Below, piece by piece: positions 17,714 to 25,742 of a DNA stretch of 33,653 nt; positions within the stretch are counted from its first letter, which is position 1, and every line of letters begins with the position of its first letter. The stretch lies in contig JACZJL010000184.1 in NCBI GenBank assembly GCA_014860585.1, forward strand, positions 1 through 33,653. The letters run 5' to 3'. Both the position numbers and the translations under genes were made by a program. This DNA comes from Bacteroidales bacterium (GTDB lineage: Bacteria > Bacteroidota > Bacteroidia > Bacteroidales > 4484-276). The notes under the pieces are model-generated. The model was not told the DNA's origin and did no database searches. It saw nothing but the letters and a program-made list of their open reading frames with translations.

Positions 17714-19105
17714 CTAGTTCAATGTGATGGGCCTCCCCATGTAAAAATCGAGAATTTTTGTTTTGAAAATGTAGTCATACCTCGCACGCACCAATTCCGA
17801 TTCAACGGCGGTTAGTTGCGTTTTTGCAAGGTTATAGTCAACCGATGTGGCCATACCAACGGTAAATTTTTGCTCGGTATATCGGAATGATTCACTGAAT
17901 GATGAAAGGGATTTTTGGGTTGCCTGGTAACTTTTGAAAGCTGCCTGTGCATCATAATAAGCCTGCTCAATATTTTTCCTAAGTGTATTTTTGGTCAGAT
18001 CATAAGTGTATTCAGCATTGGAAGCGGCAATTCTGGCGCGTGCCACATTTGAAGCTGCCTGGTACCCGTTGAAAATGGGGATGCTCAATCCGATCCCAAG
18101 ATACCGGCTTTGATTGTCAGCAAACTGATCACCAAACGGGATTACATCTGTCTGATAAATATTACCGGTAAGGGTATCGAAAACAACTTTACGGTATTGG
18201 TTAGAAAAGTTTGTGTTCCATCCGCTTTGTAACGAAAGCACCGGACTAAGCGCTCCCTGCGCAATTGCAACGTTTTTGTATGCGCTTTCAACGTTTACTT
18301 CTGCATTCTTAATTAAGGCTTGTGTACCCAATGCTACCTCATAAATCTGACTGATTGGAAGGACTTCGAGGGTAAGTTCGGTGTCGAAAACCGGAACTTC
18401 AATTTCGAAGTCAGCATCGGCAGGCAGGTCAAGAATTTGGAGGAGATCAAGGTATGAAAGTGCCAGAGAATTTTCGTAATTGATCTCGTTGATTTCTTCC
18501 CTGGCGCCTTGAGCCTGGATTTCGAGCAGGCTGCCCATTGCAAGTTTTCCTGCTTCAACCAACTTTTCAGTCCGTTTGATTTGTTCCTGTGTAATAGCAA
18601 CCTGTTCGGTAGCCACTTTTAGCAACTCTTTATTATAGAGAATGGTCAGGTAGGCTTGCGTCAACAACAGACTTATGTCATCCTTGATTTTGTCAGTAGC
18701 ATATTGACTGGCGAGAAAGTCAAGTTTTGCCTTTTTTATTCTGTTTTGATACTGTAATCCACCAAAAAGCCTCATGTTAGCATCAAGGCCGAAATTTGCC
18801 TGATTGGTTTCCTGGTTGCTGTAAGTGTACCTTGTGCGGTCGAGTACCCTTCCCCAGTTGTAGCTTGCAGATGCATTGCCATTCAGATTTGGTAACAAAT
18901 TTAACTTGCTTTGTTGCAGATCAACTTCGCTGTATTGTACATCAAGCAGGCTTTGCTTAATCTGAATATTGTTTTCGATAGCATACAGAAAACAGTCTTC
19001 GATGGTCCAGATTCTGTTTTGTGCGTTGATCGTTGGGGTGATGGCGAGCAGAAAAATTGAAAAGATGGTGAGAACGATTCTTTTCGTAATTTGATCAATT
19101 TTCAT
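17714..19105 (-). CDS. TolC-family outer membrane efflux channel
   Basis: A 463-residue TolC-like outer membrane factor with a signal peptide (about 1-29, ending TPTINAQ) and the two internally similar helical/barrel halves typical of the family (IENNIQIKQSLLDVQYSEVDLQ near the start; VARARIAASNAEYTYDLTKN in the second half, then TVGMATSVDYNLAKTQL). It forms the outer-membrane duct of a tripartite efflux system with the adaptor encoded next. I start at ATG 19105 because it gives a proper signal peptide and because the upstream ATG at 19144 lies inside the -7 promoter box (19142-19149), hence ahead of the likely transcript start. Confidence 0.92.
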   Translation of the reverse strand: MKIDQITKRIVLTIFSIFLLAITPTINAQNRIWTIEDCFLYAIENNIQIKQSLLDVQYSEVDLQQSKLNLLPNLNGNASASYNWGRVLDRTRYTYSNQETNQANFGLDANMRLFGGLQYQNRIKKAKLDFLASQYATDKIKDDISLLLTQAYLTILYNKELLKVATEQVAITQEQIKRTEKLVEAGKLAMGSLLEIQAQGAREEINEINYENSLALSYLDLLQILDLPADADFEIEVPVFDTELTLEVLPISQIYEVALGTQALIKNAEVNVESAYKNVAIAQGALSPVLSLQSGWNTNFSNQYRKVVFDTLTGNIYQTDVIPFGDQFADNQSRYLGIGLSIPIFNGYQAASNVARARIAASNAEYTYDLTKNTLRKNIEQAYYDAQAAFKSYQATQKSLSSFSESFRYTEQKFTVGMATSVDYNLAKTQLTAVESELVRARYDYIFKTKILDFYMGRPITLN

Positions 19106-19141
19106 GTTGATTATTTTTGATTTGCCTTGCAAAAACTTGTG

Positions 19142-19149
19142 CAAAGTTA
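19142..19149 (-). promoter_or_regulatory. -7 box of the efflux operon
   Basis: Reads TAACTTTG on the minus strand, an exact TAnnTTTG match, 37 bases before the TolC ATG. It helps to fix the start codon at 19105. Confidence 0.6.
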
Positions 19150-19370
19150 TGATAAAACGATTGACTGAACCCGATTGGCTAAAAATATGCCAATTTCACA
19201 ATTCATTGACAATCAATAAGCATAAATTATTCAAAGCATAGCCCGAAAATTATATGTCCACAATAAATACAGGTGTTGTACGATAGTGAACATGAAAAGG
19301 TACAAACGCATTTAAACTGGATTTTATACTTTTACCACTTAAAAAAAATCATACATAATTTTACAATAAA

Positions 19371-21728
19371 ATGAAACGGTTACCTATACTCCTGATCTTT
19401 ACGATACAGCTTATTTCTGGTGGAATCATTGCACAGAATATCAATTATTTAGCTGCAGATCGCGGCAACCTGAGTGATACACTGGATGCCCTCACCTACG
19501 AGATTCACATCAATGAAATGGACTTTTCAGCTAAAACCATTTCAGCCAAAACCATTATAACCATACAATCAAAGGTGGATAATCTCAGTGTGATCAGGCT
19601 TGAATTGCTTGACCTGACTGTTGATGAGGTCAATGCTGGTGGTCTTCCCGTTACCGGATTTCAGCATCAAAGCCCGTGGCTGGTTATTCCGCTTACCACT
19701 CCCATCAATCAAGGTGATGTAATCGAAGTTGATGTGACCTATCACGGAGCTCCATTTTACGAAGGATGGGGTGGCTTCCATTGGAGCGGTCAGTATGCGT
19801 TCAACCTGGGAGTGGGTTTCGAATCTGATCCTCACAATTTGGGCAAGGCATGGTTTCCAGGTGTTGACGATTTTCACGACCGGGCGATTTACGAGGTTTT
19901 TGTGACAGTGGATGATCCAAAAATGGCCGTTTGTGGTGGAACGCTGCTGGAAGTAATTGATCATGGAAACGGATCGAAAACCTACCACTGGAAAATTCAT
20001 GATGATATTCCTACTTACCTGGCGTCGGTGGCAATTGGTGAGTACATCAATGTGCCTTCCTCCTTCACCTCGATGACCGGAGCAGAAATTCCCATCGGGA
20101 TTTATGTGAGGCCATCTGATACAGCAAAAGTTGCCGGATCTTTCCAGACGCTGAACCAGGTACTTGAAGCTTTCGAAAATTATTTCGGACCCTATCAGTG
20201 GGAAAGGGTTGGGTATGTTGGAACGCAACTTGGAGCTATGGAGCATTCCACCAACATTGCTTATCCCAATTCCTCCATTACCGGAAATCTCTCCAACGAA
20301 TGGCTGATGGCGCATGAGCTTTCGCATCAGTGGTTTGGGAATATGGTAACCTGTGCAAGTGCAGAGGATATGTGGCTTAACGAGGGGTGGGCCGTATTTA
20401 CGGAGTCGCTTTACCGCGAAGCTCTCTATGGATCAGAGGCTTATCATACCAACATGTTTGCTAAACATCGCTCGGTGCTGCACAATGCCCATGTGAGCGA
20501 TGGGGGCTACCTTGCCCTCTACGGCATCCCGACCCAACATACTTACGGGACTACTGTTTATCAGAAAGGCGGGATTGTAGTTCATACCCTTCGTAATTAC
20601 CTTGGCGATGAATTGTTTTTTCCTGCTGTGCAGGCGTATCTCGAAGCCTTCAGGTTCAACTATGCCGACTCCTGGGATTTGCGCGATTTTTTGAGCAGCC
20701 ACACCGGAGTTGATCTGACTGATTTTTTTGATGCTTGGGTTTTTACGCCCGGATTTCCGGAATTTTCGCTGGATTCGTTCAATGTGCAGCCTGCAGGTAA
20801 TTTTTATGATGTCACTGTTTTTGCGAAACAGAAACTGAAAGGCCCCTCACAACTGGCCAATTCCAACCGTGTGGAAGTGACTTTTATGGATCAGCAATGG
20901 CAAAAAGAAACTGTGTTGATGGAGTTTTCGGGTGAGACAGGTTCTCAGTCGTTCACCATCAGCATTGAACCATCCATCGCTATGATAGATTTTTATGACA
21001 AGATTGCAGATGCTACTACTGATAAACATATGACCTTATATCCCTCAACAAACCAAAACCTGTTTGATGTTTTTGCCAAAATAAGGGTGGAATCAATGCC
21101 TGCAAGCGATTCAGCCTTTATCCGGTTTACCCATCGCTGGGTGCCACCGGATGATTTAAAATCACCGGTTCCGGGGCTTTCACTTTCCGATTACCGCCAT
21201 TGGAGAATTGACGGACTTTTTCCAGAAAGCACAACCATCACTGCCAGTTTTATGTACAACAAATTCAACAACTTGGATGGTAACCTGATGTCCAATCCAG
21301 GCGATTCATTGGTGATCCTCTACCGCCCTGACCGTGCAGCAGACTGGCAGGGAGTCCCCTTCGTCAAAATCGGTGCGCCCAATACAGGTTACATCGAAGT
21401 TCCCAATACCCAACCCGGTGAATATACCCTCGCTGTCTGGGATCAGTCTTATGTTAAAGTTCCACAGATAACCAATGACCAGGAACATGACATCCGTATT
21501 TTCCCTAACCCGGCTAATGGAGCGGTAATACTTGATTTTGAGGAATTGGCACCTGCAGCTGTTTACATTTACGATACAAGTGGCCGTCTGATTTTTTCGC
21601 TTTTCAATGAGGAAATGATGCCTTATCTTGAATGGGATACAACTGGATTGGAAAGAGGAACCTATTTTCTCCAGTTTATCGACACTGCCGGTCAGGAAAT
21701 CAGCACAAAGAAATTGCTGATCAACTGA
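19371..21728 (+). CDS. Secreted M1-family metallo-aminopeptidase with T9SS sorting domain
   Basis: A 785-residue secreted M1 peptidase. It has a signal peptide (1-22, ending GGIIAQ) and an N-terminal beta saddle domain. The substrate-amine-binding motif appears as GAMEH (288-292; M-E kept, final N replaced by H, as often seen in secreted M1 members of this phylum). The zinc motif HELSH (H315, E316, H319) is completed by E338 in LNEGW, and the catalytic tyrosine is Y397 in TTVYQKGG. A beta-rich domain follows (about 480-680) and a type A T9SS sorting domain ends the protein (about 703-785: DIRIFPNPANG...GTYFLQFI). It likely trims N-terminal residues from peptides outside the cell, complementing the C25 peptidase encoded upstream. 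Confidence 0.94.
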   Translation: MKRLPILLIFTIQLISGGIIAQNINYLAADRGNLSDTLDALTYEIHINEMDFSAKTISAKTIITIQSKVDNLSVIRLELLDLTVDEVNAGGLPVTGFQHQSPWLVIPLTTPINQGDVIEVDVTYHGAPFYEGWGGFHWSGQYAFNLGVGFESDPHNLGKAWFPGVDDFHDRAIYEVFVTVDDPKMAVCGGTLLEVIDHGNGSKTYHWKIHDDIPTYLASVAIGEYINVPSSFTSMTGAEIPIGIYVRPSDTAKVAGSFQTLNQVLEAFENYFGPYQWERVGYVGTQLGAMEHSTNIAYPNSSITGNLSNEWLMAHELSHQWFGNMVTCASAEDMWLNEGWAVFTESLYREALYGSEAYHTNMFAKHRSVLHNAHVSDGGYLALYGIPTQHTYGTTVYQKGGIVVHTLRNYLGDELFFPAVQAYLEAFRFNYADSWDLRDFLSSHTGVDLTDFFDAWVFTPGFPEFSLDSFNVQPAGNFYDVTVFAKQKLKGPSQLANSNRVEVTFMDQQWQKETVLMEFSGETGSQSFTISIEPSIAMIDFYDKIADATTDKHMTLYPSTNQNLFDVFAKIRVESMPASDSAFIRFTHRWVPPDDLKSPVPGLSLSDYRHWRIDGLFPESTTITASFMYNKFNNLDGNLMSNPGDSLVILYRPDRAADWQGVPFVKIGAPNTGYIEVPNTQPGEYTLAVWDQSYVKVPQITNDQEHDIRIFPNPANGAVILDFEELAPAAVYIYDTSGRLIFSLFNEEMMPYLEWDTTGLERGTYFLQFIDTAGQEISTKKLLIN

Positions 21729-21770
21729 ACAAAATAGGATGATTTTCCCGGCAACTAAATCCATAAGAAG

Positions 21771-22457
21771 ATGAATAAAATGGTCGAAATGCTAAAAGCG
21801 CGTTTTGAGGTTTTGTCAGACCCCGAAAAAGCGCATTGGCAAAAGGCTTACCTGCGAAATCAATTCGATTTTTTTGGTACAGACAGAATTGAACAGGAAG
21901 TGGTCAGGAAGGAATTTTTTGCTGAATTCGGTATGCCCGATCAGCACGAAACCGAAGCCTTTATCAGGGAACTTTGGGAACTCCCCCAACGCGAGTTCCA
22001 GTATTTTGGGCTGTTTCTTATTGAAAAGGTGATTAAAAAAGTTGAAAAAGATTTTATCAGCCTGCTCGAATACATGATCACCACAAAATCATGGTGGGAT
22101 ACTGTTGACATGATTGCCACCCATCATGTCGGCGTGCTTTTCCGGCGCTTTCCCGAACTAATTCCGGTTTATGTAACAAAATGGATGGACTCAGAAAACC
22201 TTTGGCTGGAAAGGACTGCACTCCTTTTTCAATTAAAATACAAAGACAAAACCAATACTGCCCTGCTTTTTGACCTGATTCACCAACTTGCCGGCCACAA
22301 AGATTTTTTTATCCGGAAGGCTATCGGCTGGGCATTGCGCGAATATTCAAAGACCTCGCCGGAAGCAGTGATTCATTTTCTCAACAATATTGACTTATCT
22401 CCGCTTAGCACGCGGGAAGCTTTAAAAGTGATTAACCGAAAAGCTTCTAATCATTAA
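21771..22457 (+). CDS. AlkD-like HEAT-repeat DNA glycosylase
   Basis: A 228-residue all-helical protein of the DNA alkylation repair (AlkD/AlkC) family, full length. The residues known to act in Bacillus cereus AlkD are present at identical numbers: W109 and D113 in SWWDTVD, R148 in WLERTALL, and W187 in AIGWALREY. AlkD removes N3- and N7-alkylated purines, including bulky adducts, without flipping the base into a pocket. The gene starts 42 bases after the M1 peptidase stop on the same strand and may be read through from it, although the functions are unrelated. A fragment of the island repeat begins 3 bases after its stop codon. Confidence 0.93.
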   Translation: MNKMVEMLKARFEVLSDPEKAHWQKAYLRNQFDFFGTDRIEQEVVRKEFFAEFGMPDQHETEAFIRELWELPQREFQYFGLFLIEKVIKKVEKDFISLLEYMITTKSWWDTVDMIATHHVGVLFRRFPELIPVYVTKWMDSENLWLERTALLFQLKYKDKTNTALLFDLIHQLAGHKDFFIRKAIGWALREYSKTSPEAVIHFLNNIDLSPLSTREALKVINRKASNH

Positions 22458-22459
22458 TG

Positions 22460-22530
22460 TTCTACTAAGGTTGCTTTCTGGGAATAAGGTTTACAAATCC
22501 TATGCAGCCTATTTTGGAAAACCGAAAATT
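22460..22530 (+). repeat. Fragment of the fold-back repeat (left edge of the island)
   Basis: The string ttctactaaggttg, then gggaataaggtt, tcctatgcagcc and gaaaaccg matches the module seen complete at 25236-25310, 25547-25633 and 31339-31427. It lies directly between the AlkD-like stop and the end of the ATPase gene, marking the left boundary of the repeat-rich island. Confidence 0.85.
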
Positions 22531-22541
22531 CATCATTAGAT

Positions 22542-23762
22542 TTATGAAAGGTCCTCCATTAGCAGGAAGTCGGCAATATGAAGCACCTTTATTCCTTCCA
22601 GGTTATCGTGCCAGGATTCGTCCATGGTGACTAAATATTTGGGGTGGTTGTCGCGAATGCTGAGAAGTGGCTGGAGTTCCCTGTCAATTGTACTTTTCTC
22701 CGCCATGAGGTAACAAACCTGAACATAAACTTTTTCATCTTTATTTTCAGCTACAAAATCAATCTCTTTGTCATCAATTTTTCCGACATAAACATTATAA
22801 CCCCTTCGCCGCAACTCAAGCGAAACGATGTTTTCGAGCAACCCCCCGATCATTCTGCCCCGATAGCCCATCAAAGCATAGATAAGTGCATGATCGCCAA
22901 CAAAATACTTCTCGAATGTTTTCAGAATTTCCCTGCCTTTGATGTCGTAGCGGGGAGTACGGTAAATGATGAAAGCGCTTTCGAGAGCATAAAGGTAGTT
23001 GTACACCGTATTCAAATCAATCCTGCGTTGTTGGCTTTTAAAAAAGTCGGCTACGTTTTTTGCCGAAAAGCTGTTGCCAATGTTGTCGAATACAAACCTG
23101 ACCACCCTTTCGAGCAATTCAACATCGCGGATGTTGTGGCGCTGCACCGTATCGCGCAGGATAGCTGATGAATAAATATCGAACACGATTTTCCAGGCCG
23201 TTTCCACTGGATAGTCGAGCGTGTGCAAAACCGGGAAACCACCCAGTTGCAAAAACGCGGCAAAGGCCTCATGTGCATTGATGCTCAATTCAGGGTCGCG
23301 CTGCTGCTTGAAATGGAGATATTCGGCAAAAGAGAGCGTGTAAACAGGTATTTGAACGTGCCTCCCGGCAAGATAGGTTGCCAGTTCCGATGAAAGTAAC
23401 CGGGAATTTGATCCGGTAATATAAACATCAGTATCGAAATCAACGGTGAGTGCATTGACGGTTTTTTCCCATTCTTTCACCTCTTGTATCTCATCGAGCA
23501 AAATATAAAAACGTTGATTGTCAATGATTTTACTGCGAAGATATTCATAGAGTTTTTCCGAAGTATCCAATACCGAAAACTCAAAACTCTCAAAGTTGAT
23601 CAGTAAGATGTGACTTTCTGCAATACCACGGCCAAGTAGCTGCTCTCTCAAAAGTTGAAGCATGGCCGATTTGCCACAACGTCTGATGCCTGTCAGCACT
23701 TTGATAAAAGGTTTGTCAATAAACTCCCCGAATTGATCTAAATACTGCTTTCTCGCTATCAT
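22542..23762 (-). CDS. AAA ATPase with DUF4143 domain
   Basis: A 406-residue protein of the common AAA_14/DUF4143 family. Walker A is GIRRCGKS (25-32), Walker B is FYILLDEIQEV (85-95), followed by the sensor region VYITGSNSRLLSSE. The C-terminal half carries the DUF4143-type winged helix (YNYLYALESAFIIYRTPRYD) and a restriction-endonuclease-like segment (RRGYNVYVGKIDDKEIDFVAENKDEKVYVQV). That last segment has the D...E-K-VYVQV pattern seen in this family; catalysis is not established. The biological role of these ATPases is not known. They are frequent in variable genome regions. The gene sits between two pieces of the island repeat and has its own -7 box. Confidence 0.9.
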   Translation of the reverse strand: MIARKQYLDQFGEFIDKPFIKVLTGIRRCGKSAMLQLLREQLLGRGIAESHILLINFESFEFSVLDTSEKLYEYLRSKIIDNQRFYILLDEIQEVKEWEKTVNALTVDFDTDVYITGSNSRLLSSELATYLAGRHVQIPVYTLSFAEYLHFKQQRDPELSINAHEAFAAFLQLGGFPVLHTLDYPVETAWKIVFDIYSSAILRDTVQRHNIRDVELLERVVRFVFDNIGNSFSAKNVADFFKSQQRRIDLNTVYNYLYALESAFIIYRTPRYDIKGREILKTFEKYFVGDHALIYALMGYRGRMIGGLLENIVSLELRRRGYNVYVGKIDDKEIDFVAENKDEKVYVQVCYLMAEKSTIDRELQPLLSIRDNHPKYLVTMDESWHDNLEGIKVLHIADFLLMEDLS

Positions 23763-23787
23763 AATTCATGATTTTAGGTTATGACCG

Positions 23788-23795
23788 CAAAAATA
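23788..23795 (-). promoter_or_regulatory. -7 box of the DUF4143 ATPase gene
   Basis: Reads TATTTTTG on the minus strand, matching TAnnTTTG, 25 bases upstream of the ATG. Confidence 0.5.
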
Positions 23796-23847
23796 AATAA
23801 AATCCATGAGTTTTTATGGTTGTAACCCTAAAAAAGTACTTTTGAAT

Positions 23848-24262
23848 AGACCTGACGGGGTTTTCTAGTGGATGCCTTTGGCAGAAACCTTGTCAGGGCT
23901 CAATCCATTGAAAATAAGGTAATCCCGAAGGGATCCCTTTGGGATAAGGTTTGGTGGCTTTTGGTGTCGGTCAGTTCTATTAAGGTTGTCGGCAGACCTG
24001 ACAGGTTTTTGAAACCTGTCAGGTCTCAGCCATTTTTGAACACCGGAAATTGCCGAGATTGCTTTTCATTGGCAGGCTGGAGCCTGCCATGATAGACCGG
24101 ACGAGGCAGAGCCTCGTCCGAACACACGTTCAGCTTAGGCTCCAGCCTAAGCTGTATCTATTTCTGCAGGCTCTTGCCTGCGTTTCTGATTATCAGGGTT
24201 TGAATTTAAAATGACCTGGCTGGTTCTTTTTGCTTCCCGCCGGAAAAGCAAAACCTTATCCA
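23848..24262 (+). repeat. Mosaic repeat unit II
   Basis: A non-coding unit filling most of the 612-base gap between the ATPase and HicBA genes. In order it holds: a hairpin with arms agacctgac...gtcagggct (23848-23900, loop agtggatgcc); the strings attgaaaataaggtaat and aaggtttggtggcttttggt, interrupted by a small palindrome (23923-23944); a perfect 15-bp hairpin agacctgacaggttt/aaacctgtcaggtct (23994-24026); the four-palindrome cluster (24071-24181); and the tail tttgaat..aaaatgacctgg..ggttctt..cccgccggaaaagcaaaacctta (to 24262). Similar blocks recur in units III and IV. Confidence 0.85.
24071..24181 (+). repeat. Four-palindrome cluster, copy 1
   Basis: Four consecutive palindromes: ggcaggctggagcctgcc (24071-24088), a 23-base one around gacgaggcagagcctcgtc (24098-24120), a 24-base one around cttaggctccagcctaag (24131-24154), and gcaggctcttgcctgc (24166-24181). 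All can form stable hairpins. Confidence 0.88.
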
Positions 24263-24374
24263 GTTAACTAACTTCAACAGAAAGAGTAATTCATTGAAAT
24301 TCTTTATCCTTGTTGTTTTTATGATAAAACTCTGTTCTGGCAGGATTGATGAATATGAATACAATGCCTGATCA

Positions 24375-24557
24375 TCATAGCTTACCGGTGAGATTCTTTA
24401 AAATTTTCAAGGCAAGAAGTTCTTTAATATCAGCATGTCGTGGAACTGCTTCGATGTTGCCATTTTTTGGATTTATCCAAAGAGTGTGCGATTTGCCTTC
24501 TCTTTTGAGATAGCATCCTGCAAGACGCAGTTTCTTTTCAAGAAGTTTCCGTTTCAT
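24375..24557 (-). CDS. hicA: HicA-type mRNA interferase toxin
   Basis: A 60-residue protein of the HicA family, a double-stranded-RNA-binding-like fold that cleaves mRNA. The catalytic histidine is in GKSHTLWINP, followed by the family-typical VPRHADIKELLALKILKNL. It overlaps the upstream antitoxin gene by four bases (ATGA), indicating translational coupling. Antitoxin-first order is a frequent hicBA variant. Function is inferred from family and arrangement. Confidence 0.9.
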   Translation of the reverse strand: MKRKLLEKKLRLAGCYLKREGKSHTLWINPKNGNIEAVPRHADIKELLALKILKNLTGKL

Positions 24558-24772
24558 TCTACCAAAACCGAATCAATAATCACTTCCTCGGTGCTTCCGC
24601 GACGGAAATCTTCCAATTTATCGTCAAGGATCAGCTTGATGGCCTCTTTAAGATTTTGTTTGGCTTCCTCCACGGTTTCTCCCTGACCGTTTGCGCCTTC
24701 AATTTCAGGGCAGATGGCCCAGAAGCCTCCCTCAGTGGCGGATTCGATGAAGGCAGTAAATTCTCGTTTCAT
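24554..24772 (-). CDS. hicB: HicB-type antitoxin
   Basis: A 72-residue HicB antitoxin with the partial RNase-H-like fold: an N-terminal strand (REFTAFIESATEGGFWAICPEIEGANGQGET) and a helix (VEEAKQNLKEAIKLIL). It lacks an obvious C-terminal DNA-binding domain, so autoregulation is uncertain. It is the first gene of the pair and neutralises the HicA protein encoded right after it. Island repeats flank the pair on both sides. Confidence 0.9.
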   Translation of the reverse strand: MKREFTAFIESATEGGFWAICPEIEGANGQGETVEEAKQNLKEAIKLILDDKLEDFRRGSTEEVIIDSVLVE

Positions 24773-24791
24773 ATTTCGGATTATTTGGTGG

Positions 24792-24799
24792 CAAATTTA
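24792..24799 (-). promoter_or_regulatory. -7 box of the hicBA pair
   Basis: Reads TAAATTTG on the minus strand (TAnnTTTG), 19 bases upstream of the hicB ATG. This is close, leaving a very short leader. Confidence 0.45.
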
Positions 24800-24895
24800 C
24801 AAAAATCAGTAATACAACATTTCATCAGAATCACAAAACCCTGTCAGGTCTCAACCTTTTTTTTAAAACCGGAAATTGCTGAAATGTTTTTCCTT

Positions 24896-25006
24896 GGCAG
24901 GCTGGAGCCTGCCATGATAGTCCGGACGAGGCAGAGCCCCGTCCGAACACACGTTCAGCTTAGGCTCCAGCCTAAGCTGCATCTATTTCTGCGGGCTCCT
25001 GCTTGC
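24896..25006 (+). repeat. Four-palindrome cluster, copy 2
   Basis: Palindromes at 24896-24913, 24923-24945 (one mismatch), 24956-24979, and a degraded fourth at 24991-25006 (gcgggctcctgcttgc). Same length and spacing as copy 1. Confidence 0.85.
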
Positions 25007-25142
25007 GTTTCGATTATCAAGGTTTGAATTCAAAATGACCTGGTTGGTTCTTTTGGCTTCCCGCCGGAAAAGCAAAACCTTATCCACTCCCCAAACCTTC
25101 GTAGAAAAGGTAACCCAATAAAAATCAAAAATCTTATTGAAT

Positions 25143-25180
25143 AGCCCTGACAGTCCCGCACGTGTGGGACTGTCAGGGCT
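25143..25180 (+). repeat. Strong central hairpin of a fold-back module
   Basis: Arms agccctgacagtccc and gggactgtcagggct pair perfectly over 15 bp around gcacgtgt. It stands at the same place in the module as the hairpins at 23848, 25462 and 31143 but differs in sequence in a way that keeps pairing. Confidence 0.85.
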
Positions 25181-25633
25181 CAACCCACTGAAAATAAGGT
25201 AATAAGGTTTTTAGGTTATCGGATCGGACACTTCTACTAAGGTTGGTTTTTAGGAATAAGGTTTTCTGATCCTATGCAGCCATTTTTTTAAAATCAGAAA
25301 ATGCAGGAATTACTTTTCAACCCCCATAAAATATCCATGAAGTTTGAATTTAAAATGACCTGCTGGTTCTTTTGGCTTCCCGCCGGAAAAGCAAAACCTT
25401 ATCCATTCTCCAAACCTTAGTAGAAAGGGTAACCCAATGAAAATCAATAACCTTATTGAATAGCCCTGACAGGGTTTCAAATTCTGTCAGGGCTCAATCC
25501 ATTGAAAATAAGGTAATAAGGTTTGGTGGCTTGTGGGGTCAGTCAGTTATACTAAGGTTGTTTTTTGGGAATAAGGTTTTCTGATCCTATGCAGCCATTT
25601 TTGAAAACCGTAAATTGCCGAATGTTTTTCCCT

Positions 25634-25714
25634 GGCAGGCTGGAGCCTGCCATGATAGCCCGGACGAGGCAGAGCCTCGTCCGAACACACGTTCAGCATA
25701 GGCTCCAGCCTGCG
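25634..25714 (+). repeat. Four-palindrome cluster, copy 3 (truncated)
   Basis: Palindromes one (25634-25651) and two (25661-25683) are intact. The third is cut after cataggctccagcc and joined directly to the end of the fourth (tgcg), a deletion of about 30 bases. It lies 28 bases beyond the reverse transcriptase stop codon. Confidence 0.85.
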
Positions 25715-25742
25715 TTTCTGATTATCAGCGTAACCATTATCT

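Larger units (their letters stand above)
24834..25735 (+). repeat. Mosaic repeat unit III (tandem, about 900 bases)
   Basis: A non-coding stretch filling nearly all of the 970-base gap between hicB and the reverse transcriptase gene. It holds a fragment ending in a cluster (24834-25006), then two tandem fold-back modules. Each module runs caaaccttagtagaa (or a variant), a central hairpin (25143-25180 and 25462-25494), then ttctactaaggttg, ataaggttttctgatcctat and gcagcc. Between the two modules the cluster has been lost (about 25311-25340). The second module ends in a truncated cluster (25634-25714). The tail block is cut at about 25735, eight bases before the stop codon of the reverse transcriptase gene. 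Confidence 0.85.

Noticed and set aside
19106-19144. Upstream start for the TolC-like gene
   Set aside because: The ATG at 19144 lies within the -7 promoter box and would put 13 residues ahead of a normal signal peptide.
19371-21728. GAMEH in place of GAMEN in the M1 peptidase as a sign of lost activity
   Set aside because: The glutamate that binds the substrate amine is kept, and the final residue varies among secreted M1 members. The zinc ligands and catalytic tyrosine are present.
24656-25027. Open frames across the repeats (also 23868-24092, 25565-25753, 31380-31571) that share a GRLEPAMI..RTRQS..RTHVQ peptide
   Set aside because: The shared peptide is a by-product of the palindromic DNA repeat. 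The frames start and end at different places in each copy, and the first one runs antisense through hicB.
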